Origin: Natronorubrum texcoconense
Lineage (GTDB): Archaea; Halobacteriota; Halobacteria; Halobacteriales; Natrialbaceae
Direction of reading: 5' to 3'
DNA length: 64,000 nucleotides
Assembly: GCF_900100335.1 (NCBI RefSeq)
Contig: NZ_FNFE01000001.1
Coordinates: 1,239,753 to 1,303,752, forward strand
Position 1 is the first letter of the stretch, and each line of letters starts with the position of its first letter. Shown in pieces: positions 47,203 through 55,313 of the stretch. The translations under genes were made by a program, and so were the position numbers. The notes under the pieces are model-generated. The model was not told where the DNA came from. It ran no database searches and worked only from the letters and a program-made list of their open reading frames with translations.

Positions 47203-47925
47203 ATGAGAATAGGCGCGAAGCTCAAATCACGGTATACCGATTTCAAGCGGTTTCAAAAAAAGAAGGGGACTATTGAGGCGTTGAAAGTAGCTTCTCAAAA
47301 TCCGCAACGTGCGTTCCTTTTGCAAGACAAGAATTACCAGAGTGAGAATCGTATTGATTTAGAAGATCGGTGGAGATTGATAAGCAAACACTATAATGAT
47401 GACGCAAAGAATATAGTTGATATTGGTTGTGACCAGGGTGAATTAACACGCCGGTTTGCTAAGCATGGCCTGTTCGCAATTGGTATTGACAGAACAGCAT
47501 CGACCATTCTAGAAGCAGAATCACAGACCAGTAAGGAGTTACAATGTTATTTCTTGAGGTCGGAGCTTGACCCTAAGAATATAAAGAACATGCCACCTTT
47601 TGATGTGACATTATTGTTGACAGTATTCTATCACTGGGGGCGAGAATTTGGATGGAACGCTGCTGAGGATATGCTTTATACAATAGGAAAGAACACTGAT
47701 CAGCTGTTTTACGAGACTCCAAAGTCTTACGAGTATATAGGTAGCGACCAATTTAAGACTACTGAAGATGAGGATGTTATAGAGAGTCATAAAAACTATT
47801 TGCGAGAAGTTTTAGGAGATCAAGTAATTATTGAACATATTGGTACAACTGATTACAGAGGAGAGGCAAGAAAAGACCTAATTTTCGATGTTGATTGTTC
47901 TCAATTGAATTGTGTTTGTGATTAG
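47203..47925 (+). CDS. SAM-dependent methyltransferase
   Basis: This 240-residue protein has a class I methyltransferase core: NIVDIGCDQGELTRRFAKHG (motif I), IGIDRTASTI (acidic loop after strand 2) and FDVTLLLTVFYHW (motif II region). It probably methylates a sugar of the surface glycan. ATG 47203 is chosen, since the longer open frame begins in the GC-rich remnant. First gene of a plus-strand AT-rich gene group. Confidence 0.82.
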   Translation: MRIGAKLKSRYTDFKRFQKKKGTIEALKVASQNPQRAFLLQDKNYQSENRIDLEDRWRLISKHYNDDAKNIVDIGCDQGELTRRFAKHGLFAIGIDRTASTILEAESQTSKELQCYFLRSELDPKNIKNMPPFDVTLLLTVFYHWGREFGWNAAEDMLYTIGKNTDQLFYETPKSYEYIGSDQFKTTEDEDVIESHKNYLREVLGDQVIIEHIGTTDYRGEARKDLIFDVDCSQLNCVCD

Positions 47926-48004
47926 GGCGTAAACAATTGGAATGCAGTAAAGGACCATCAGACAACACTACTTTTAATGACCTGTAGGGTTATCTGGGTT
48001 ATAG

Positions 48005-49285
48005 ATGTCAACGAAAGATGCTTGGAGTTTTAGTCAACTATTCTCTTTCGAATCACTCTTCATATTGTTCCTTTTCGCCTCACTCTGGCAAGAGTTTCCA
48101 TACATAAAGTCCACAGGTGTCGATTTAACTATATTATTTTTTGTAACTATACTTTTTTGGTCAGCATATTTATTATACGTTGGTGGGTGGAAAATAACCT
48201 CCGCGATGCTTTTGTTCACCGCCCCAGTAGCCATATTCATCATATATGCGACTATTTCAGCGACGTGGTCTCCGAGCAATAATTATGCCACTCACAAACT
48301 TGTACGGTTGTATAGTCTCGTCCCGGGATCTATTTTAGGGGCCCTTATAATCGGTCAGTCACGGATCCGCCTTCATAGATTTCTCCGTCTACTAGGAATC
48401 TTTGGTTCAGCCTTGGTTATCTCTGTTATTTTCCAGATATTTACTGGTGAAATGAGTCAGGGGTTTCATATCGGAGATCGATCGTATCTCCTCCCATCCC
48501 GGGTGATGGGTGCGAGCGCACTAATCTTCATCTACTGGCTAACAACCGTGCGTCAGCTTCATACTCGACTGATTTTGGTAGGCGTAATTGGAACTCATCT
48601 AATTGCTATATTACTCGCTGGATCACGAGCCGCTTTTATCTCGTTGATAGCTGCGTCAGCCATCTTCCTACTTCTACAGTTTTCCCTCAACGACTATGAG
48701 TTGTATGTGCCGACAGTTATCCGCGATCTAGCTACTGGAGGAACAATAGCATTAGGAATACTAATTGCTGCACTTCCCATTATAGACATAACTGAGGTCC
48801 GAGCAATCCGAAGAACATTACGCATTATTTATACAGGCGAAACCGAAACAGCTCTCTTAGCGCGTTTTGACCATGTAGGGTCTTCGGTAGAGTTATGGAT
48901 TCAATCTCCCCTATTTGGGCATGGAATTGGGTCATATGGAGTTTTATTTTGGGGTGAAGACATAGTTGCATATCCTCACAATATTATTTTGGAAGTCTTA
49001 TCTGAGCTTGGCCTAATAGGTTTACTATTGTTTGGGACCATAGTCGTTCTATCTTTATCACGACTTTATTTGTTTTACAATTTCCTACCAAAGAACATGG
49101 GATCGTTCCTAGTGTCATTCATATTATTTTGGTTTATCTCATCACTGTTTTCATTCGATATGACTGGGAATAGATATCTGTTCATGAGTCTTGCTCTAGG
49201 ATATGTTTCTGCAGGCATATATTGTAGCAAGGAAAATGGTGTTCAATGTAGTGATCGCCAGTACTCCTATGAGAATTCAAAATAG
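48005..49285 (+). CDS. Wzy/O-antigen-ligase-like polymerase
   Basis: This 426-residue membrane protein has about 11 helices and a long outside loop before the C-terminal part. It carries the Wzy_C-like region LAGSRAAFISLIAASAIFLL and the ligase-type motif FGHGIGSYGVLF followed by AYPHNIILEVLSELGLIG, where the His-Asn pair is typical of the family. It would polymerise or ligate lipid-linked oligosaccharide units outside the cell. Strongly AT-rich. Confidence 0.85.
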   Translation: MSTKDAWSFSQLFSFESLFILFLFASLWQEFPYIKSTGVDLTILFFVTILFWSAYLLYVGGWKITSAMLLFTAPVAIFIIYATISATWSPSNNYATHKLVRLYSLVPGSILGALIIGQSRIRLHRFLRLLGIFGSALVISVIFQIFTGEMSQGFHIGDRSYLLPSRVMGASALIFIYWLTTVRQLHTRLILVGVIGTHLIAILLAGSRAAFISLIAASAIFLLLQFSLNDYELYVPTVIRDLATGGTIALGILIAALPIIDITEVRAIRRTLRIIYTGETETALLARFDHVGSSVELWIQSPLFGHGIGSYGVLFWGEDIVAYPHNIILEVLSELGLIGLLLFGTIVVLSLSRLYLFYNFLPKNMGSFLVSFILFWFISSLFSFDMTGNRYLFMSLALGYVSAGIYCSKENGVQCSDRQYSYENSK

Positions 49286-49294
49286 ATCATCAAC

Positions 49295-50134
49295 ATGGAA
49301 CTCAGATATCTAACAAAGCGGGCAAGACTAATATATCGGGAGGAAGGAATATTCAGCTTAGTTAGTTCCCTTTGGAGATTTACTGAGTTGACTTTGATTG
49401 ATCGAATAGAGTACTTTCGATACAAACAAAGAATCAAGAGAATGCACCCATCTTATTGGAGATACACTCATCTACCTGACCCTTTCAAAATTATTTTTGT
49501 AGATCCTAACTCTGTTAACCATTTCTCCCCAACAAGTGGTCTCGAAAAATGGTCGAGTTCTGGAACAGTAAAATCAGGAAACTGGGACGTTAATAATGAG
49601 GAATTTGACGAAACGTACGATCTATTTCGTGCATTTCAAAAACACTTTCAGGACAAAATCCCTTGGGAAAATACTGATTTTTATGATAGAGTGGCAGACC
49701 AAATAGAAAAAGGAAATCCAAAATGGGGTTGCCATTCCATTAACGACCTAGACAATAGATGTGAAAGACTAGATAGATTATATAATAATATAAAGTCAAA
49801 TGGCTATAAATCAAAACATGAAGTTATAAGTGAGGGGTTCGATAATATAGATGAGCCATTTGTGATAAAAAATACCTGTCTGGAAAAGTACGATGAAGTG
49901 GCAGTAGATATTAGTAGAGATGGGTCTTTGCTGTTTGTTGATGGGCGGAACCGTTTAGCAATAGCAAAGATCCTCAATGTGGAATCTATCCCTGTTCGCG
50001 TCGTTGTTCGACATGGCAAGTGGCAAGAAAAACGAGACCAATTTGGAAATGGGGAATTCCTTCCAACCGATGAACGTAACCACCCTGACCTAATGGATTT
50101 GGCTGATACACATAGAGACAAAAACAATGAGTGA
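49295..50134 (+). CDS. ParB-like domain protein of the glycan cluster
   Basis: In this 279-residue protein the C-terminal part (about 185-250) reads VAVDISRDGSLLFVDGRNRL, then AIAKILNVESIPVRVVVRHG, which matches the ParB/sulfiredoxin-like fold used for ATP binding or phosphotransfer. The N-terminal half is basic and helical with no recognised domain. Similar proteins occur in polysaccharide clusters (recollection), possibly as kinases or modifying enzymes. Lies 9 bases after the polymerase gene. Confidence 0.65.
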   Translation: MELRYLTKRARLIYREEGIFSLVSSLWRFTELTLIDRIEYFRYKQRIKRMHPSYWRYTHLPDPFKIIFVDPNSVNHFSPTSGLEKWSSSGTVKSGNWDVNNEEFDETYDLFRAFQKHFQDKIPWENTDFYDRVADQIEKGNPKWGCHSINDLDNRCERLDRLYNNIKSNGYKSKHEVISEGFDNIDEPFVIKNTCLEKYDEVAVDISRDGSLLFVDGRNRLAIAKILNVESIPVRVVVRHGKWQEKRDQFGNGEFLPTDERNHPDLMDLADTHRDKNNE

Positions 50135-51284
50135 ATACAAACTCTATCAGATATTAGAAGATTCTGTGAATCACATAATTGATGACCAGGCTCATGAGGG
50201 ACAAGTTCCATCTGGCCACAACGGACCTTGGGGCAACCCACAAACACCAGTTAGGAACACGTCGCATCATACCATCACGCTAATACATTTGGCAGAACAG
50301 ACCGCAGATCAACGCTATGGGAAAAAAGCTAATGAGTGTCTTTCTTATTTGTTGTCAAAGGAGGCCCGACCATACGACCAAACGTTCTACCACCTAAAAG
50401 AACATGAAAAATCACGCTGTAATGGTCTAATTGGCCAAGCTTGGACAATTGAAGCACTGGTATTGGCAGCAAAGTACTTTGATAGACCTAATTTGATAGA
50501 CCTTGCACAAGAAGTTTTCTTGCTTCATTCATTCGATGATCAACTTGCTGCCTGGGACTACGTTGATGTTGATGGTCAATTCCAGTCACTTGATAAAACA
50601 TTCAACCATCAACTATGGTTCGCAATGGCGGGTGCAATGCTTGCCCATTGCCCAGATACGGAGCCAAAAATCAAACACCAGGTCCATAGTTTTCTTGATG
50701 AACTTCCAGAAAACCTTAATCTATACGATTCTGGCCTTATATATCATCCATTTAAACCAGAATTCGACATTATCAAGTACAGCAAAATATTCGCCGAAGG
50801 AATCCAATCTGGGGTTGCACATAAAATGATTTCTAACGTGATGCAGGCCACTATCGGTGGTGAGTCAGGTGATCCAATGAAGGAGACGTCAATTGGATAT
50901 CACTCGTTTAACTTGTACGCATTCGGTGTTCTGAACGAATATTTCCCTGATCATCAATTTTGGGAAAGTAAAAAGTTCAAGCGCTCACTTGAATATGCCC
51001 AAAGTGACCAGTTTAAAAACCAACTTGCCGGAAATCCATATGGATATCCATACAACTGTGCAGGGATCGAAATGGCCTACGTTTTAAATACATTTTCCGA
51101 AGATTCGATAGAAATGCAACGCCAGTGGTTAAAAGAGCAATTTGAGAGGACATTTGACCCGGAGACAATGAGGATGTCTCGGAACAATCCTGATCCTGCG
51201 ACGTTGACGGCCCGGTTGTACGAAGCGACTCGATTACCGAACATAGAGCTGTCACTCAGTTTTGAGCAGGAAAATGAAATCTGA
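50127..51284 (+). CDS. Alpha/alpha-barrel-like protein, possibly AglQ-like
   Basis: This 385-residue protein is mostly helical with regularly spaced pairs, for example GLIGQAWTIEALVLAAKYFD and LWFAMAGAMLAHCPDTEPKI. This recalls six-hairpin toroid glycosidases and epimerases and the haloarchaeal AglQ protein of N-glycosylation. Conserved-looking acids and aromatics (QTFYHLKEHEKSRCNGLIG, NPYGYPYNCAGIE) may line a sugar-binding cleft. It overlaps the upstream gene by 8 bases. The assignment to AglQ is tentative. Confidence 0.6.
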   Translation: MSEYKLYQILEDSVNHIIDDQAHEGQVPSGHNGPWGNPQTPVRNTSHHTITLIHLAEQTADQRYGKKANECLSYLLSKEARPYDQTFYHLKEHEKSRCNGLIGQAWTIEALVLAAKYFDRPNLIDLAQEVFLLHSFDDQLAAWDYVDVDGQFQSLDKTFNHQLWFAMAGAMLAHCPDTEPKIKHQVHSFLDELPENLNLYDSGLIYHPFKPEFDIIKYSKIFAEGIQSGVAHKMISNVMQATIGGESGDPMKETSIGYHSFNLYAFGVLNEYFPDHQFWESKKFKRSLEYAQSDQFKNQLAGNPYGYPYNCAGIEMAYVLNTFSEDSIEMQRQWLKEQFERTFDPETMRMSRNNPDPATLTARLYEATRLPNIELSLSFEQENEI

Positions 51285-52203
51285 TAGTGACAATTTCCCT
51301 TTCGTTTCTGTCATCATTCCCGTCTACAATGATCCCGACGGGGTTCGAAGTTGTTTGACTGCGCTCATTGAACAGACGTACCCGAATTCATGTTTCGAAG
51401 TGCTGGTTGTCGATAACGGGTCAACAGATGAAACGAGATCAGTTGTTCGTGAGTTTCCTGTCCAACTTCTTCTCGAAGACAAAATACAAGGGTCGTATGC
51501 GGCCCGAAATAGGGGTATCAAGGAGGCAAGTGGTGAGATCCTTGCGTTTGTTGACGCTGATTGTACGCCTGAAGCAGAATGGATTGAGTCTGGCGTCTCG
51601 ATGATGGTTCAGAAGGATGCGGATCTTGTCGCCGGGAGAGTCCGATTCAAGTTCACATCTAAACAGACTGCGGCAGAGCGTTTCGATGCGAAGGGAAACA
51701 TGCGGAACGACAAGACTGTTCGTGATGGAATTGGAAAGACAGCAAACCTTTTTACTCGGAGATCAGTTGTTGATGAAATTGGAATGTTTCCACAGGATTT
51801 ACGGTCAGGTGGAGATGTTTATTGGACGCGATCGGCAACGAAGGCGGGCATGAATATCGTCTATTCGCCAGACGCCATAGTAAATCATCCCTCCAGACAG
51901 CTCCGTTCTCTCTTGGGGAAGATGTACCGTGTCGGTACCGGAAGCGTTGAGATGTGGTATCTAGATGACCAAACGACCACTTGGACAATCCTCACTGGAC
52001 TCGTAAAATTCCCGTTGAAGGCATTTCGGTTTGCGGAAACTGGAGATAAGAAGGAAACGGCGGCAAACGTAGAAACACCACCCGACCGAGATGTGGAACA
52101 AACTCTTGGATTCTATTTCGCCGCTGGGCTTGCAGTTACCGCACTAATGATTGGACGGATCGTCGGCCTCGTGAAATTGATTCCACGAGTTCTGATAACA
52201 TAG
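51274..52203 (+). CDS. Family 2 glycosyltransferase
   Basis: This 309-residue protein has the GT2 pattern: FVSVIIPVYNDPDGVRSCLT, VLVVDNGSTDET, AARNRGIKEASGEILAFVDA with the DxD-type DADC, and an acceptor region DLRSGGDVYWTRSATKAG (ED/GGD motif). C-terminal hydrophobic segments (about 270-305) suggest membrane association. It adds one sugar to the lipid-linked glycan. ATG 51274 lies inside the end of the upstream gene. Confidence 0.9.
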   Translation: MKSDSDNFPFVSVIIPVYNDPDGVRSCLTALIEQTYPNSCFEVLVVDNGSTDETRSVVREFPVQLLLEDKIQGSYAARNRGIKEASGEILAFVDADCTPEAEWIESGVSMMVQKDADLVAGRVRFKFTSKQTAAERFDAKGNMRNDKTVRDGIGKTANLFTRRSVVDEIGMFPQDLRSGGDVYWTRSATKAGMNIVYSPDAIVNHPSRQLRSLLGKMYRVGTGSVEMWYLDDQTTTWTILTGLVKFPLKAFRFAETGDKKETAANVETPPDRDVEQTLGFYFAAGLAVTALMIGRIVGLVKLIPRVLIT

Positions 52204-52211
52204 AAAGTTCG

Positions 52212-53384
52212 TTATTTCTCATCTGCTGTCCGGCTGGAGGTCTCCCAGACAACAATGTTATTTCCGCGTAAGAAGTTCAATAGTCCTAACAACATCCCGT
52301 AATTGGACTTGAGGAAATAAAATGGGACGTGAGTGATTAGTGGGTCATCTACCTCGAACCGCTCTGCGAGAGCCCCTAACACTGCAAAAAGATAAAACGC
52401 GAGTTGTCCAGCCAATAGTAGTTGGTAGAGTACTGACCCGAACGCCACAACGAGTCCTAAATTCGAGACGAACACCAGCACTAGTAGGAGCGGAGACAAC
52501 CAGCGCAGAATCTTGTGAGACCAAAGTTGATACGCAAACAGCGGATGTCGTAGCGGATTCAACAGGTCTTGATAGTTCGATATCGCATGCCAACATCTAG
52601 TAACGATCCGAACACGTCGGCGGAATTCGGATGTTGACGAACTTTCCGTCTCTTCCCAAGCAATTGCGGCAGAGACATACTTTACGGCTTTCCCACCTCG
52701 AACGATCTCTAACGGCTCAGCGAAATCGCTAATTGCATCTCGAGACAGGGGCACGTACGATTCGGAACGCACCGCGTAGATGGAACCATTACCCGTTACG
52801 AGTGAATTGACTCGCGACTCTAGGTGCTTGATTGCTGATTCGTATCGCCAGTATACGGATTCTCCCTCTACGTCGCTGGACCCGTGGTACCGGAGTTCTC
52901 CGACTACACATCCAACATCGGAACTAAACCCTTGGACTAGCTTTTTGATTGCATCCGGTTCATACATACTGTTTGCATCCGAGAAGACAAGAATATCTTC
53001 GTCTACCATCTCCGCCACTTCGTTTTGACAGGCTGTTTTCCCTACTCGACCCTCAATCCTTGCGAGTTCAATACCATGACTGGAGTATTCCTTGACAATC
53101 TTGTCAGTGCTATCTGACGAAGCGTCAGAGAATACTACTATTCTAAGTTTCTCATCAGGATAGTTCAGATCAAGGCTATTCTCGATCTTTTCACCAATTA
53201 TCTCTTCCTCGTTATATGCAGCAATAACTAGTGCTACAGTAGGAAAGTTGGTATTGTGAGGACCCTGTTGGGGACTTTGGAGATGACTACCGATCCACAA
53301 TGTGAGTGGGTAAATAAAGTAACTATGTATAAGTCCATACAGCGATCCCCAGAAGATAACCAATAAGATCGTTTCAAGTATCAT
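52212..53384 (-). CDS. Membrane-bound family 2 glycosyltransferase
   Basis: This 390-residue protein has an N-terminal helix, a GT2 domain (VALVIAAYNEEEIIGEKIEN, VFSDASSDST, VFSDANSMYEPDAI with DxN, and RRRVRIVTRCWHA as the QxxRW-like site) and three or four C-terminal helices. This layout matches processive or polyprenyl-linked glycosyltransferases. It converges on the plus-strand gene group. Confidence 0.88.
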   Translation of the reverse strand: MILETILLVIFWGSLYGLIHSYFIYPLTLWIGSHLQSPQQGPHNTNFPTVALVIAAYNEEEIIGEKIENSLDLNYPDEKLRIVVFSDASSDSTDKIVKEYSSHGIELARIEGRVGKTACQNEVAEMVDEDILVFSDANSMYEPDAIKKLVQGFSSDVGCVVGELRYHGSSDVEGESVYWRYESAIKHLESRVNSLVTGNGSIYAVRSESYVPLSRDAISDFAEPLEIVRGGKAVKYVSAAIAWEETESSSTSEFRRRVRIVTRCWHAISNYQDLLNPLRHPLFAYQLWSHKILRWLSPLLLVLVFVSNLGLVVAFGSVLYQLLLAGQLAFYLFAVLGALAERFEVDDPLITHVPFYFLKSNYGMLLGLLNFLRGNNIVVWETSSRTADEK

Positions 53385-53562
53385 CGTTACTCAATTGAAT
53401 TCCAGCCGGATTGCTCGCTATAGCAGGATATGGTGCCATCCATGTCGTGTACAGGCGATAGAGAACTTTCACCTTTCATGTTCAGATGTACCTTCTGTAC
53501 GCCTCGTAGAATCCACATTGTCGAATCATCTTTCGGGAGGCGGATATGTCGTTCGATCCCTC

Positions 53563-55005
53563 TCAGCGCCACAAAATCTCTTGCACGTCCTTCATCACCC
53601 CCCAAACCTGCCTCACAACGATCTTCAGATCGAACCACGGCGACTGCTTCCGGATATACTCCAGATCGTACCGCAACTTCGCCTCGGGATCCGTACTCTT
53701 CGCCCCATTGATCTGCGCCAACCCGGTCAACCCGGGCTTCACGAACCACCGTTTGCGCCACGCCGGCGCGTCCTCCTCGAGCAACACCTCCTCTTCCGTC
53801 CACGCCGCACGCGGCCCGACGACGCTCATGTCGCCGACGAAGATCGACCACAGCTGGGGCAGTTCGTCCAGGTGCGTTCGTCGCAACACCGCCCCCACTC
53901 GAGTGATTCGATCGTTCTCCGAATCCGACGTCGGCGTCGCCGACTCGCCCTCGGGGACCATCGTCCGGAACTTGTAGACGGGGAACGTGTCGCCGAAGCC
54001 GGCCGTGCGATCCTGGCTGTATAACGCCGGCCCCGGACTGTCGACTTTGATCGCGAGGGCGATCAGAATAAACACCGGCGCGAAGATCACCAGCCCCACC
54101 GTCGCGAATGTGACGTCGAACAGCCGCTTGAACAGGTGATCGAGCGGATCCCAGGGCTCGACGTCCACGTCGACGATCCCCTCCAGGTCGTCCTCGGCGA
54201 CCAGCACGCTGTCGGCGTACTCCCGGTGGATCTTCGCGTCGATGCCGTGTCGGTGACAGACGTCGAGCGCGCCGAAGAACTCCGCCCGGTCGGGCTCGCG
54301 AAACGCCAGCACGACCGTGTCGACGTCGTACTGGAGCAACACAGTTTCGAGCCGCGACAGTCCACCCAACCGATCCAGTGCACTGGCGTCGCCCGCAATA
54401 CCACTCTCTGTCCCGTCAGCGCCGGTCGTGATCCCGCCGTCGGCGACGGTCCGGACGGAGAGGGAGTCACCACCAGCGCCGAGCACGGACGGATACAGAT
54501 ACCCGAGTACCGGCACGTCGAGCGCCGGGGAGATCCGCTCCATCTGCTCGAGATCGTCGCCGACCACGAGCGTCCGCCCCGGATCGTCGGCCGGACTGCG
54601 GTGGATCCAGACGAACCACGCGGGGATCACGATGATAAGCGCCCCGATGGTCATCACGAGCGTCGCCCGCGGCAGTCGGTGCGACCACTTGAAGTAGCCC
54701 AACGCGGCCAGCGCGAGCCCGCCGACGATCACCCGCCGCTGGGCGAAAAACACCGTATCCAGCACCCGCCGCGGCTGGGGTTTGTACAGCGGCACGAGAC
54801 TCCCCCCGACCGCGAGCACGCTGAGGAGAACTGCCCAGTAGAGCGACTCGCCGGAGAGGATGGTCACCTCGAGCCGGTTGAACAGCGGCACGTGCGAGGT
54901 AAACAGGGTCTGAGAGAGCTGGTGGTTCGCGACGAGCACCGCGACGACGGTCAGCAGTATGACACCCACGACGCTCACCGTGCGGTACTTCCATCCCGTG
55001 AACAT
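53563..55005 (-). CDS. Polyprenyl sugar-phosphate transferase (WbaP/PssY type)
   Basis: This 480-residue protein has five N-terminal helices, a Rossmann-like middle (TLVVGDDLEQMERISPALDV) and the bacterial-sugar-transferase domain: KRLFDVTFATVGLVIFAPVF, YKFRTMVPEG, LRRTHLDELPQLWSIFVGDM, GLTGLAQING. It transfers a sugar-1-phosphate to the lipid carrier, the first membrane step of glycan assembly. GC content is back to the normal high level, so it marks the right edge of the AT-rich island. Confidence 0.93.
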   Translation of the reverse strand: MFTGWKYRTVSVVGVILLTVVAVLVANHQLSQTLFTSHVPLFNRLEVTILSGESLYWAVLLSVLAVGGSLVPLYKPQPRRVLDTVFFAQRRVIVGGLALAALGYFKWSHRLPRATLVMTIGALIIVIPAWFVWIHRSPADDPGRTLVVGDDLEQMERISPALDVPVLGYLYPSVLGAGGDSLSVRTVADGGITTGADGTESGIAGDASALDRLGGLSRLETVLLQYDVDTVVLAFREPDRAEFFGALDVCHRHGIDAKIHREYADSVLVAEDDLEGIVDVDVEPWDPLDHLFKRLFDVTFATVGLVIFAPVFILIALAIKVDSPGPALYSQDRTAGFGDTFPVYKFRTMVPEGESATPTSDSENDRITRVGAVLRRTHLDELPQLWSIFVGDMSVVGPRAAWTEEEVLLEEDAPAWRKRWFVKPGLTGLAQINGAKSTDPEAKLRYDLEYIRKQSPWFDLKIVVRQVWGVMKDVQEILWR

Positions 55006-55313
55006 TCATTATCCGACACGACCGGGGGTTACATAGTGCATTTCATGTTTTCTCGTGTACATCTATTCTCGGAACGTTAGCTGTACGGATGGCAACAGAG
55101 TCATACCAACCACTACATACCAATCGCTGACACGGATTTCCGCTCGAGGCGCCGGGAAAACCCCCGCTACTCCGTCGAGAAACGCGACCGCCGGGCCGTC
55201 AGCCGATGCCCCGAAAGCGGGCCGAAACCACAACGATCGATCCAATCAGTCACTAACCGGTTCGTCTCGGTACCCGAGCCGAACACGGCAAAACCGAGTC
55301 GGAGACCGAACGG
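55006..55313. other. Intergenic region, no gene seen
   Basis: About 300 bases between two minus-strand genes. Only a promoter for the sugar-phosphate transferase is expected; no RNA or coding pattern is visible. Confidence 0.45.
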
